A stretch of DNA of 64,000 bases. Origin: Aliiroseovarius subalbicans (GTDB lineage: Bacteria > Pseudomonadota > Alphaproteobacteria > Rhodobacterales > Rhodobacteraceae). Positions 48,760 to 57,724 of the stretch are shown piece after piece. The stretch covers positions 620,001 to 684,000 of the forward strand of contig NZ_JALBYQ010000001.1 in NCBI RefSeq assembly GCF_022678625.1. The letters run 5' to 3'. Below the pieces are notes generated by a model, which was given only the letters and a program-made list of their open reading frames with translations, was not told the origin of the DNA and did not search any database. The stretch's first letter is position 1. Every line of letters starts with the position of its first letter. Made by a program: the position numbers and the translations under genes.

Positions 48760-50318
48760 TCCCACTCGATCGTGCCGGGCGGTTTTGAAGTGATGTCATA
48801 GGTGCAACGGTTTATGCCCTTCACCTCGTTGATGATGCGGGTGGCGGTTTCGCCCAGGAAATCATGGCTGAACGGGAAATAATCCGCCGTCATGCCGTCC
48901 ACGCTGGTCACCGCGCGCAGGGCGCAGGCGTAATCATAGGTCCGACCGTCGCCCATCACGCCCACGGTGCGCACCGGAAGGATCGCGACGAAGGCCTGCC
49001 AGATGTCATCGTAAAGCCCGTGTTTGCGGATCTGGTCGATATAGATCGCGTCCGCCTCGCGCAGGATTTCCAGCTTTTCGCGGGTGATTTCACCTGGGCA
49101 GCGGATGGCCAGACCCGGCCCCGGGAAGGGGTGGCGACCGATGAACGACGCGGGCAGGCCGAGTTCGTGCCCTAGCGCGCGCACTTCGTCCTTGAACAGC
49201 TCGCGCAGCGGCTCGACCAGCTTCAGGCCCATCTTTTCGGGCAGACCGCCGACATTGTGGTGGCTTTTGATCGTGACCGACGGTCCACCGCTGAACGATA
49301 CGCTTTCGATCACGTCAGGATACAGCGTGCCCTGGGCCAGAAACTCGGCATTCTCGATTGTATCGGCGTATTTCTGGAACACGTCGATGAACAGCTTGCC
49401 GATGATCTTGCGCTTGGTCTCCGGGTCACTTTGCCCGTCGAGTTCGCCAAGGAAAAGATCGCTTTCGTCCGCGTGGATCAGGGGCAGGTTGTAATGCTCG
49501 CGGAACATGCCAACGACTTCTTCGGCCTCGTTTTTGCGTAAAAGCCCGTGGTCGACAAAGACGCAGGTCAACTGCTCGCCGATCGCTTCATGCAGCAGCA
49601 CGGCGGCGACCGAGGAGTCCACACCGCCGGACAGGGCGCAGATTACCTTCTTGTCGCCGACCTGTTCGCGGATCTTGCGAATCATTTCCTCGCGATAGGC
49701 GCCCATCGTCCAGTCGCCCTTGAACCCGGCAATCTTGACGAAGTTTTCATAGAGCGTCGCGCCGTTCGGGGTGTGGTGCACCTCGGGATGGAATTGCACC
49801 GCATAGAAATGTCGTTCCATGTCGGCGGTGATTGCGTAAGGCGCGTTGGGCGAGGTGCCATAGACCTCAAACCCCGGAGCAATCTCGCTCACATGGTCGC
49901 CGTGAGACATCCAGACCTGTTCGTCGCCGTCCAGGAACCAGCCGCGCATGAGATCAATGTGATCGCTTTTCTGCGTGACATAGGCGCGCCCGAATTCGGC
50001 GGTGCCGTGGCCGCTTTCGACCTTGCCGCCCAGCTGGGTCATCATCACCTGCTGGCCATAGCAGATGCCCAGGATCGGCAGGCCCATTTCAAACAGCTCT
50101 TGCGGCGCGCGCGGGCTGCCCTCACGGGTCACTGAATCAGGCCCACCCGACAGGATCACCGCCTTGGGGCCCATGTCGCGGATGAAGGCCGCGGTCACGT
50201 TCTGATAGGGGTGGATTTCGCAATAGACATTCAACTCACGCAGGCGACGCGCAATCAGCTGCGTTACCTGGCTGCCAAAGTCGATGATGAGAAGGCGGTC
50301 ATGGGATGTGCTGGTCAT
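48756..50318 (-). CDS. guaA: GMP synthase (glutamine-hydrolysing)
   Basis: GuaA converts XMP to GMP. The class I amidotransferase domain has '[19 protein letters not shown]', the nucleophilic Cys in 'GICYGQQ' and His/Glu in '[10 protein letters not shown]'. The ATP pyrophosphatase domain starts with '[22 protein letters not shown]' (PP-loop) and ends with the dimerisation domain '[17 protein letters not shown]', the canonical GuaA C-terminus. The ATG at 50318 gives 520 aa; 15 upstream in-frame codons are discarded. It is divergent from the mttB-like gene. Confidence 0.97.
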   Translation of the reverse strand: MTSTSHDRLLIIDFGSQVTQLIARRLRELNVYCEIHPYQNVTAAFIRDMGPKAVILSGGPDSVTREGSPRAPQELFEMGLPILGICYGQQVMMTQLGGKVESGHGTAEFGRAYVTQKSDHIDLMRGWFLDGDEQVWMSHGDHVSEIAPGFEVYGTSPNAPYAITADMERHFYAVQFHPEVHHTPNGATLYENFVKIAGFKGDWTMGAYREEMIRKIREQVGDKKVICALSGGVDSSVAAVLLHEAIGEQLTCVFVDHGLLRKNEAEEVVGMFREHYNLPLIHADESDLFLGELDGQSDPETKRKIIGKLFIDVFQKYADTIENAEFLAQGTLYPDVIESVSFSGGPSVTIKSHHNVGGLPEKMGLKLVEPLRELFKDEVRALGHELGLPASFIGRHPFPGPGLAIRCPGEITREKLEILREADAIYIDQIRKHGLYDDIWQAFVAILPVRTVGVMGDGRTYDYACALRAVTSVDGMTADYFPFSHDFLGETATRIINEVKGINRCTYDITSKPPGTIEWE

Positions 50319-50458
50319 GAGTGGGCAATACGCGGGGGCGCGGATTTGCGCAAGAGCGGGCAATGTCGTTTTTGCCCCTCAAAGGCCGCTTGCGTCGGAT
50401 AGGCGCATCGGGGGCAGGCTATCAAGATAAGCGAACAGGTTTTTCGGAGGTCAGGCAT

Positions 50459-52003
50459 ATGGCAGAAGCTGAAACACGTCGCAGAGCCCGCGGGGGCGGG
50501 GGGGCCGCCCGTCGCGCGGAACGCACCGCGGTTCGAATCGAATGCGCCAAGTATATCGAGCGCAACATTCCCAACCTCGAAATCCTGAACGAAGAAGCGC
50601 TTCAGATCATCGAACACAACGCGGAAACCGTGTTGGAAGAAATCGGCGTGGCCTTTGTCGAAAACCCCGAGGCGCTGGAGCGTTGGAAGGCGGCAGGCGC
50701 CACGGTCACCGGCGAACGCGTGCGCATTCCGCGCGGGTTGGCGCGTGAACTGTGCCAGACCGCGCCCAGCCAGTTCACCCAACATGCCCGCAACCCCGAG
50801 CGCAACGTGGTGATCGGCGGCAAGAACCTGGTGCTGGCCCCGGTCTATGGTCCCCCCTTCGTGCGTGATGCTGCCGGTGGCCGCCGCTATGCCACGATGG
50901 AGGATTTCAACAATTTCGTGAAGCTGGGCTATATGTCCAAATGGCTGCACCATTCCGGCGGCACGGTGTGTGAACCCACGGACATCCCGGTGAACAAACG
51001 TCACCTGGACATGCTGATGTCGCACATGACGCTGTCGGACAAACCCTTCATGGGCTCGGTCACCGAACCGGTGCGGGCGCAGGATTCGGTTGAAATGTGT
51101 GAGATTCTGTTCGGCAAGGACTTCGTGCAGGACAACACGGTGATGACCTCGCTCATCAACATCAACTCACCGCTGACCTTCGACAGCGTGATGATGGGGG
51201 CGCTTGAGGTGTTCGCAAAGAACAACCAGGCCTCGATCATTTCGCCCTTCATCGTCGGGGGCGCGATGGCGCCGGTGTCGGTGGCGGGCACGCTGACGCA
51301 GGTGTTGGCCGAGGTTCTGGCCGGCGTGGCTTACAGCCAGTTGATCCGCAAAGGCGCCCCGGTGATTGCAGGCACGTTCGTGACCTCGATCGACATGAAT
51401 TCGGGCGCGCCCACCTTCGGCACGCCGGAAGCGGCGCAGATCACCTATGGCTGCGGTCAACTGTTCCGGCGCCTGGGGCTGCCGTATCGCTCGGCGGGCT
51501 CGTTCAACGGCTCAAAACTGCCCGATGCACAGGCGGCCTATGAGACCGCGAATTCGCTCAATGCCGGGCTTCTGGCTGGTGTGAACTTCATGCTGCATTC
51601 CTGTGGCTGGCTGGAAGGCGGGCTGGTGTCATCGTACGAGAAATTCGTGATGGACGCCGATCAGCTGGGCATTCTGCACAAATTGGCTGAAGGCGTGAAA
51701 GTCGATGAAAACGCCCAGGCGATGGGCGCGATTGCCGAGGTGGGGCCGGGTGGCCATTACCTGGGCTGCGACCACACCCAGGCCAACTTCAAGGATGCGT
51801 TCTGGCGCTCGGAGCTGTTGGATTACAAGCCGTTCGAGACCTGGGAAGACGAAGGGGCCCGCGATACCATGGTGCTGGCCACAGCACGGGTTGAAAAACT
51901 CTTGGGTGACTACCAGCAACCGCAGCTGGACCCGGGCATTGCCGAAGGGCTGCGCGACTATGTTGCGGCCAAGAAAGAAAGTATGCCGGACGCCTTCATG
52001 TAA
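50459..52003 (+). CDS. MttB-family methyltransferase without pyrrolysine
   Basis: A 514-residue member of the trimethylamine methyltransferase (MttB) superfamily. Core matches include 'AETVLEEIGVAFVENPEALERWKAAGA', 'VPVNKRHLDMLMSHMTLSDKPFMGSV'-like text and 'AQITYGCGQLFRRLGLPYRSAGSFNGSKLPDAQAAYETANSLNAGLLAGVNFMLHSCGWLEGGL'. The archaeal pyrrolysine (amber) position is an ordinary sense codon; the frame is uninterrupted. Such non-Pyl proteins include glycine betaine methyltransferases (MtgB) that feed one-carbon metabolism. No corrinoid protein or reductase gene is nearby. ATG 50459 follows CGGAGG. Confidence 0.88.
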   Translation: MAEAETRRRARGGGGAARRAERTAVRIECAKYIERNIPNLEILNEEALQIIEHNAETVLEEIGVAFVENPEALERWKAAGATVTGERVRIPRGLARELCQTAPSQFTQHARNPERNVVIGGKNLVLAPVYGPPFVRDAAGGRRYATMEDFNNFVKLGYMSKWLHHSGGTVCEPTDIPVNKRHLDMLMSHMTLSDKPFMGSVTEPVRAQDSVEMCEILFGKDFVQDNTVMTSLININSPLTFDSVMMGALEVFAKNNQASIISPFIVGGAMAPVSVAGTLTQVLAEVLAGVAYSQLIRKGAPVIAGTFVTSIDMNSGAPTFGTPEAAQITYGCGQLFRRLGLPYRSAGSFNGSKLPDAQAAYETANSLNAGLLAGVNFMLHSCGWLEGGLVSSYEKFVMDADQLGILHKLAEGVKVDENAQAMGAIAEVGPGGHYLGCDHTQANFKDAFWRSELLDYKPFETWEDEGARDTMVLATARVEKLLGDYQQPQLDPGIAEGLRDYVAAKKESMPDAFM

Positions 52004-52030
52004 GGCGCCCGCAACCGTCTGCCCGCGTCG

Positions 52031-52324
52031 TCAGCCTTGCGCCTGTTTGCGCGGCAAAAACCGGGCTTCGGCGATGAGAGCGATCAGGACTTCGACATGG
52101 CGGGCGATGCTGTACGAGGCTTCGCCCGCTTTACGTGTCTCCTCCAACCGCGCCTCTTCCGCGATCAGCCCATCAACCGCGCGCGCAGGTGTCGGAGTTG
52201 CCGGCAGTTTCATCAGACGCTTCAGGTCACGATCACGGTTGTAGTCCCCTTGGCCAAACCGCGCAGCGCGGATCAAAAGGCGGGGGCGACGAAGGTTGGT
52301 GAGGATGGTGTTCACGTCTGTCAT
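52031..52324 (-). CDS. DUF6477 family protein
   Basis: A 97-residue protein with the Rhodobacteraceae-specific block 'NLRRPRLLIRAARFGQGDYNRDRDLKRLM', a central 'RAVDGLIAEEARLEETRK' and 'YSIARHVEVLIALIAEARFL'. I recall it as DUF6477, function unknown. It is mostly helical, with no membrane segment. ATG 52324 has AAGGAG upstream. It converges on the mttB-like gene and diverges from the DUF6456 regulator, a pairing that looks conserved in roseobacters. Confidence 0.75.
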   Translation of the reverse strand: MTDVNTILTNLRRPRLLIRAARFGQGDYNRDRDLKRLMKLPATPTPARAVDGLIAEEARLEETRKAGEASYSIARHVEVLIALIAEARFLPRKQAQG

Positions 52325-52575
52325 GGCAAGCTCCTTTTCTGGGTGACGAAATTCATGACACAACCTAAGCGGGTGTTGCGTTTCAAATTTCCAGCGTACG
52401 GTGCTTTTCACCATTATTGAAATTCTGGTAACAAAACTGAATTTCGTTGAAACCAGTTAACTTTACAGTAACCAATTCAACACTAAGACTTATGGATCGG
52501 GCGCAACCTAGGGTTGTGCGCAAAAAGCGGCCTTGTTTTGAAGGGACACAAAGCGGGGCCTCGAAAGGGGCAAAA

Positions 52576-53706
52576 ATGACTCGTGACGTTTCTGGGAGAA
52601 ACAGCGATGGGACTTTCCCCGCATGGATTCCCGAATCCATGCGGCTGTACCTCGAGCACGTGGAAGGCGGATTAACCATTCGCGCCCTTGCACGCGAGAA
52701 AGGCTGCCACGCCTCCACCATTCTGCGCCAGGTTCAAAAAACCGAAAAACGCCGTGACGACCCGTTGGTGGACAGCATGTTGACCGACCTTGGGCGATTG
52801 CGACGTGACCCTCAGGCAGGGGCGACTTCCAGCGACACAGCCAGGAACCAGCGCCAGATGAATGACCAAAGACCAGACGAAGAGACCCTGAAACGCGAGG
52901 CGGTTCGATTGCTGCGCACCCTGATGAAAGAGGGCGCCGTGATGGCGGTGACGCCGAATGTCGACACCGCGGTGATCGTGGTCGAGGACGCAGACGGACG
53001 CCCGGTGATCCACGACAAATGCGACCGCACGATTGCCCAGGCAATGGCGGTGAAGGAATGGATCAGCGGCAAGACCACCGGGAAAGTCGCGCGCTATCAC
53101 ATCGCGCCGGCGGGCCGGGTCGTGCTGAACCGTCTGCTGGCGGAGCGCGAATCGGACGCGCTTGGTTTTGCTGAGGCGCCGGCCGGGTTCACCGGGGCGA
53201 CACCTGTGGCTGGTTTCTTTGGCAAGGGGCACCATGCCCGGCTGGACACCACCCGCACGCGCGGCCGCAGCGTTGGCACGGAAAGCCCGGTAAGGGTTCT
53301 GGGTCGGCGCATCGACGTGAAGACCCGCAAACCCTATCTTGACCCTGCGCTGGTGCAGGCGGCCGAACGGTTGCAACGGGATTTCGAGATGGCGCAGCTT
53401 GACGCGACCGAGGGGTTGGATTGGGACCGGCTGATGTCAAACACCGGCGGCACGAAGCGGGGAGGGGACACCAACGCCCGCCGCCTGGATGCGCGAAGCC
53501 GGTTCGAAGCAGCAATGGCGCAGGTCCAGCCCGAACTGGGCGACCTTCTGGTCCGTGTTTGTTGCCAGGAACAAGGTATGGAACAGATCGAAGCCGATCT
53601 GGAGATGCCGGCGCGGTCAGGAAAATTCATGCTGCGTGTCGCGCTGTGCTATCTGGACCGCCACTATCAGGCGCAAAGCGGCGATGATCACGACCTGATT
53701 TACTGA
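52576..53706 (+). CDS. DUF6456 helix-turn-helix protein, putative regulator
   Basis: A 376-residue protein. Near the start, 'IPESMRLYLEHVEGGLTIRALAREKGCHASTILRQVQKTEKRRDD' is a homeodomain-like HTH. After a variable linker, the C-terminal domain 'LDRHYQ'/'DFEMAQLDATEGLDWDRLM' plus 'ARSRFEAAMAQVQPELGDLLVRVCCQEQGMEQIEADLEMPARSGKFMLRVALCYLDRHY' matches the sigma-70 region 4-like DUF6456 domain. It presumably binds DNA, but targets are unknown. ATG 52576 (GGGGC before it) is chosen; the frame is open upstream to 52447 through an AT-rich promoter-like region. Confidence 0.78.
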   Translation: MTRDVSGRNSDGTFPAWIPESMRLYLEHVEGGLTIRALAREKGCHASTILRQVQKTEKRRDDPLVDSMLTDLGRLRRDPQAGATSSDTARNQRQMNDQRPDEETLKREAVRLLRTLMKEGAVMAVTPNVDTAVIVVEDADGRPVIHDKCDRTIAQAMAVKEWISGKTTGKVARYHIAPAGRVVLNRLLAERESDALGFAEAPAGFTGATPVAGFFGKGHHARLDTTRTRGRSVGTESPVRVLGRRIDVKTRKPYLDPALVQAAERLQRDFEMAQLDATEGLDWDRLMSNTGGTKRGGDTNARRLDARSRFEAAMAQVQPELGDLLVRVCCQEQGMEQIEADLEMPARSGKFMLRVALCYLDRHYQAQSGDDHDLIY

Positions 53707-53739
53707 GGGACGAGTGAGGGCACGTGCCTGGTTCTGGCT

Positions 53740-54171
53740 TCAGTTCATCAACTGGGGCGAGGACGCTTCGATCTTCAGCAGGTCGAAATCAAGTCCAGGA
53801 CAGCAGGCAGAAATCTCGCTCAAGATCACGGCCGGGTTCGGAACATTGCCAGACATGGCGCGATACCGCCCCTTGAAGCCGAGTGTCTTCAACAGTTGCG
53901 CAAGATCAAGGCAGTCAAATGCGCTGCTAAGAAGGGGGGAAAGAACGACATCCGGTGCGATAGCATCAAGAAGCTCACCACCGACCTCGTGAAACTCAGC
54001 GAAGGTGATTTGGCTGTCCATCGGTAGGTCAAAGCCACGCTGACGCCAAGCGCTGACTTCACCAACAGCCAGTATCACTGGCCGGGCGGGTTTGGCGACG
54101 GCAGATCTGCTGCTTAACTTGCTCATTTTTTCCAAGCTTGAACGCATGTGCCTTTGCCTCACGTTGGCCAT
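53740..54171 (-). CDS. Conserved hypothetical protein
   Basis: About 143 residues, with several possible starts (54171, 54147, 54126). The C-terminal half 'GGELLDAIAPDVVLSPLLSSAFDCLDLAQLLKTLGFKGRYRAMSGNVPNPAVILSEISACCPGLDFDLL' is compact and looks like a small alpha/beta (receiver-like) domain. I believe similar proteins recur in roseobacters without known function. It converges on the DUF6456 gene. The AT-rich sequence on its 5' side marks the start of the low-GC segment carrying the bhc genes. Confidence 0.6.
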   Translation of the reverse strand: MANVRQRHMRSSLEKMSKLSSRSAVAKPARPVILAVGEVSAWRQRGFDLPMDSQITFAEFHEVGGELLDAIAPDVVLSPLLSSAFDCLDLAQLLKTLGFKGRYRAMSGNVPNPAVILSEISACCPGLDFDLLKIEASSPQLMN

Positions 54172-54536
54172 ATGGTCGGCAATACGGAGCCGAGAGGGGA
54201 AACAACACTACTTGAGCACAATTATAAGCTGAGTCTCAGGGTTTACAATTCCCCATTGTGGAGAAAATCCTTTTTCCCGCCGTTAGACGCGTTGATCATC
54301 ATCAAGCGGGGGCTGGCTGACCGCAAGATGGATCGAGTAGGGTCACAGCAGCTGTGTTCCAGATGGGCCCGTATTCCAAATCTGTTTCTCGCCACAGTAA
54401 GACGTATAATCAGTATTATGTTAAACAATGGGCATTTTTAACGCTGCACTACAAACCTCGATTATTTCATGTTTACAACGTGTTCGACGACCAAACGGAT
54501 CTTTAGATCCAGTAATTTTAACTGTGTCTCCTCAGA
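54172..54536. other. AT-rich non-coding stretch at the edge of the bhc cluster
   Basis: No convincing gene. Base composition drops sharply from the GC-rich flank, with runs such as TATTATGTTAAACAATG near 54415-54430. A plus-strand frame (54148-54441) exists but has neither a ribosome site nor family sequence. It may hold the end of an acquired segment. Confidence 0.5.
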
Positions 54537-55394
54537 TCAAAGCGAACGCCGAATTGCATTTCCTCCAATCGCTGCGGTCAACTCACTGGCTGCGGCGACG
54601 ACAGCTTTGCTTAGTTCGGGGACATGGTCTTCACTAACGCGAGAAGTCGGGCCCGATACGGAAATTCCAGCAATGGCTTCGCCATAAATGTCAAAAACCG
54701 GGGCGGCAATACAGCGCATGCCGAGATTGCGTTCTTCTCCGTCTATTGCAAAGCCCCGCTGCCTTGTTTTTTCAAGGTCTGCCGCAAGGCTTTCACGCGT
54801 CGTTAGAGTGAAGTCAGTAAACCTCTCAAGCGGCGCAGCAGTCAGAACCTTCTCAATTCTCCCGTTATCCATCTGAGAAAGGAGCGCCTTTCCAATTCCA
54901 GATGCATGGAGACGTGACAACGTCCCCGGTGGGAAAAATGCTCTGATGCTCGCATGAGTTTCAACCTGGCTGACAAAAAGAGCATGGCCGTTCTGCTCGA
55001 TGCCAAGATTTGCAGTCTCGCCAGTTTTCTCCATGAGACCTCTCAAAATGGGCCTTGCACGCTCGACAAGACTTGTGCGGCGAAGGAAACGAGAACCAAT
55101 GATGAATGCACGGGCACCCACATGCCAGACTTGGTCAATTGCATCAAACTCGACGAGGCCCCTCCCCTCCAGCGTGACGAGAATACGATAAACTGTCGCT
55201 GGAGATTGGTTCATATCCTTTGCGAGCATTGTCAGCGTCTGACCTTGTGCTTCGCTGAGAAATTCAAAGACTTCCATTGCACGGTCGAGGGATTTGATCG
55301 TGTTCTGGGCCGTCTTGTCATGCCAATCGCGCGGTCTCCCACGTGACTTTTTGGTGGTGCTTCGCCCATTGTCTTGAATTGCCATAAGATGCAT
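54537..55394 (-). CDS. bhcR: IclR-family regulator BhcR of the beta-hydroxyaspartate cycle
   Basis: A 285-residue IclR protein. The winged HTH is 'SLDRAMEVFEFLSEAQGQTLTMLAKDMNQSPATVYRILVTLEGRGLVEFD'; the effector domain runs to the end, with 'GIGKALLSQM', 'RGFAIDGEERNLGMRCIAAPVFDIYGEAIAGISVSGP'. It is divergent from bhcABCD, as in Paracoccus denitrificans, where BhcR senses glyoxylate and controls the bhc genes. The identification rests on family and context. Lower GC than the core genome. Two starts (55394, 55385) lack a good ribosome site; the longer is listed. Confidence 0.85.
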   Translation of the reverse strand: MHLMAIQDNGRSTTKKSRGRPRDWHDKTAQNTIKSLDRAMEVFEFLSEAQGQTLTMLAKDMNQSPATVYRILVTLEGRGLVEFDAIDQVWHVGARAFIIGSRFLRRTSLVERARPILRGLMEKTGETANLGIEQNGHALFVSQVETHASIRAFFPPGTLSRLHASGIGKALLSQMDNGRIEKVLTAAPLERFTDFTLTTRESLAADLEKTRQRGFAIDGEERNLGMRCIAAPVFDIYGEAIAGISVSGPTSRVSEDHVPELSKAVVAAASELTAAIGGNAIRRSL

Positions 55395-55404
55395 CTCATT
55401 TTAT

Positions 55405-55421
55405 GTGAAAGCTTAATTCAC
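55405..55421. promoter_or_regulatory. Candidate BhcR operator
   Basis: GTGAA-N7-TTCAC is a 17-base palindrome in the bhcR-bhcA gap, 11 bases upstream of the bhcR start. IclR regulators bind short palindromes of this size, so it could serve both autorepression and bhcA control. Confidence 0.4.
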
Positions 55422-55554
55422 GGTATGAAAAATACAACACACTGACAATACACATTTTTCTTTTAACTGGTTCACTCGGAACGCCAATTTCTAAAAAGTA
55501 TCGCAGGTAGTGTTGACGATTTAGATTGAGCTCCACGATGAAAAGGAGACGACT

Positions 55555-56745
55555 ATGAGCTTCCAGAACCCAGTTTTCATTCCTGGCCCGACCAACATGC
55601 CTGAGGCAGTGCGTCAAGCCTGCAATATGCCAACGATCGACCACCGGTCACCGACATTCGGCAATATCCTGCACCCCTGCATTGATGGGGTACGCAAAGT
55701 GCTGAAATCAGACAGTGCCTGGATCTACATCTTTCCGTCAACCGGGACTGGCGGCTGGGAAACTGCCTTGTCGAATACGCTGAACAGCGGTGACAAGGTG
55801 CTGGCAGCGCGCAACGGCATGTTCTCTCATCGTTGGATCGATATGTGCCAACGGCATGGTTTGGACGTGCAAGTTGTTGAAACACCCTGGGGACAAGGTC
55901 TGCCTGCAGACAAGTATGAAGAAATCCTAACCGCGGACAAAAACCACGAGATCAAGGTCGTTCTTGCCACACACAACGAAACCGCAACCGGTGTGAAATC
56001 CGACATCGCGGCAGTTCGTAAAGCTCTCGACGCAGCCGGACACCCTGCCCTGCTGTTCGTTGACGGTGTGAGTTCTATTGCTTCGATGGACTTTCGGTTC
56101 GACGAGTGGGGGGTCGATATAGCGGTGACGGGCAGTCAAAAGGGGTTCATGTTGCCCGCTGGTCTGGCGATCGTTGGTTTTTCTGAGAAAGCTGTTGCTG
56201 CGTCCAAGTCCGCGACTTTGCCGCGCACGTTCTTCGACATTGCGGACATGCAAAAGGGATACGACGCGAATGGATTCCCCTTCACGCCGCCAGTTGGATT
56301 GATGAACGGCTTGAAGTTGTCATTGGACATGCTGCTGGAAGAAGGTCTGGAAAACGTCTTTGCGCGTCACTACCGTATCGCCGAAGGCGTCCGTCAGGCA
56401 GTATCCGCATGGGGCCTTGAGCTTTGTGCGACCTCTCCTGAGGTGTACTCGGACACGGTCAGCGCTATCCGGACACCGGATGGGTTTAATGCAACGGATA
56501 TTGTGTCACATGCGGCCGATGTCTACGGCGTGGCTTTTGGTGTGGGCCTTGGCGAGGTTGCCGGGAAAGTATTCCGCATCGGTCACCTCGGCAGCTTGAC
56601 GGACGTTATGACCCTGAGTGGTCTGGGTGCCGCCGAAATGTGCATGGCGGACCTGGGCCTCAACATCAAACTCGGGTCCGGTGTTGCGGCGGCACAAGAA
56701 TACTACCGCGCCAATCCGGCGGCTTCCCGGAAGAACGCCGCATGA
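55555..56745 (+). CDS. bhcA: Aspartate-glyoxylate aminotransferase BhcA
   Basis: BhcA transaminates glyoxylate to glycine with aspartate as donor, the entry of the beta-hydroxyaspartate cycle. It is a class V, fold type I enzyme of 396 residues, usually mislabelled serine-glyoxylate aminotransferase. 'FIPGPTNMPEAVRQA' opens the protein, PLP is bound by K196 in 'VTGSQKGFMLPAGLAIVGF', and 'DGVSSIASMDFRFDEWGVD' is the cofactor Asp region. The C-terminal 'GKVFRIGHLGSLTDVMTLSGL' is conserved in the family. A strong AAGGAG precedes the ATG. Its stop overlaps the bhcB start (ATGATG). Identification leans on the full cluster. Confidence 0.92.
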   Translation: MSFQNPVFIPGPTNMPEAVRQACNMPTIDHRSPTFGNILHPCIDGVRKVLKSDSAWIYIFPSTGTGGWETALSNTLNSGDKVLAARNGMFSHRWIDMCQRHGLDVQVVETPWGQGLPADKYEEILTADKNHEIKVVLATHNETATGVKSDIAAVRKALDAAGHPALLFVDGVSSIASMDFRFDEWGVDIAVTGSQKGFMLPAGLAIVGFSEKAVAASKSATLPRTFFDIADMQKGYDANGFPFTPPVGLMNGLKLSLDMLLEEGLENVFARHYRIAEGVRQAVSAWGLELCATSPEVYSDTVSAIRTPDGFNATDIVSHAADVYGVAFGVGLGEVAGKVFRIGHLGSLTDVMTLSGLGAAEMCMADLGLNIKLGSGVAAAQEYYRANPAASRKNAA

Positions 56746-57710
56746 TGCTGGATGAGGAAATGTATATCCCGACCTATCAGGACATGCTTGATGCGCATGA
56801 ACGCATCAAGCCGCATATACGTCGCACCCCGGTTCTCACGTCCGCCTTCCTCAATGAGTTGACCGGCGCCGAACTGTTCTTCAAATGCGAGAACGTTCAA
56901 GACCCGGGTGCTTTCAAAGTGCGTGGCGCGACGAATGCGGTGTTTGGTCTTGGTGATGATCAGGCCAAGGCGGGCGTTGCGACACACTCATCGGGCAATC
57001 ACGCATCCTGCCTGAGCTATGCGGCGATGCTGCGCGGTATCCCATGCAATGTTGTGATGCCCAAGACGGCACCACAAGCCAAGAAAGACACCGTGCGCCG
57101 GTATGGTGGGGTCATCACTGAATGCGAGCCCTCCACAACATCACGCGAAGAGACATTTGCAAAAATTCAGGCCCAAACGGGTGGTGATTTTGTGCATCCC
57201 TATAATGATCCACGTGTCATTGCGGGTCAGGGCACATGTGCACGCGAGTTTATCGAACAAACCGATGGTCTGGATATTGCCATGGCCCCGATTGGCGGCG
57301 GCGGGATGATCTCGGGCATCTGTTTGACCCTCTCGAACATGGCCCCTGAAACCCAGATCATCGCCGCCGAACCTGAACAGGCTGACGACGCAATGCGCAG
57401 TTTCAAAGCTGGATACATCATCGCCGATGATGCGCCAAAGACGATTGCCGATGGCCTTTTGGTGCCATTGAAAGAGCTGACGTGGCATTTCGTGTCCAAC
57501 CATGTGACCGATATTCTGACGGCGTCCGAGGAAGAAATCATCGATGCGATGAAGCTCACATGGAAGCATCTGCGGATTGTCATCGAAGCCAGCTCTTCTG
57601 TTCCGCTTGCAACCATCTTGAAGAACAAAGAGCGGTTCGCTGGTAAGCGAGTCGGCATCATCATCACCGGCGGCAATGTCGACCTCGACAAGCTGCCGTG
57701 GCTTAAGTGA
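56742..57710 (+). CDS. bhcB: Erythro-beta-hydroxyaspartate dehydratase BhcB
   Basis: BhcB removes water from erythro-3-hydroxyaspartate to give iminosuccinate. The 322-residue protein is a fold type II PLP enzyme resembling serine racemase and threonine dehydratase: 'RTPVLTSAFLNELTGAELFFKCENVQDPGAFKVRGATNAV' with K59 as the Schiff base, 'THSSGNHASCLSYAA' for the phosphate loop and 'MAPIGGGGMISGICL'. It ends 'IIITGGNVDLDKLPW', with no ACT regulatory domain, so it is not the biosynthetic threonine dehydratase. The start ATG overlaps the bhcA stop; a second ATG follows directly. Confidence 0.93.
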   Translation: MMLDEEMYIPTYQDMLDAHERIKPHIRRTPVLTSAFLNELTGAELFFKCENVQDPGAFKVRGATNAVFGLGDDQAKAGVATHSSGNHASCLSYAAMLRGIPCNVVMPKTAPQAKKDTVRRYGGVITECEPSTTSREETFAKIQAQTGGDFVHPYNDPRVIAGQGTCAREFIEQTDGLDIAMAPIGGGGMISGICLTLSNMAPETQIIAAEPEQADDAMRSFKAGYIIADDAPKTIADGLLVPLKELTWHFVSNHVTDILTASEEEIIDAMKLTWKHLRIVIEASSSVPLATILKNKERFAGKRVGIIITGGNVDLDKLPWLK

Positions 57711-57724
57711 AGGGAGCCCTGAAT

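Noticed and set aside
50459-52003. Pyrrolysine-type MttB with amber read-through
   Set aside because: The frame is continuous without an internal TAG, so this is the non-Pyl group.
56742-57710. Biosynthetic threonine dehydratase (ilvA)
   Set aside because: The ACT regulatory domain is missing and the gene lies between BhcA- and BhcC-like genes.
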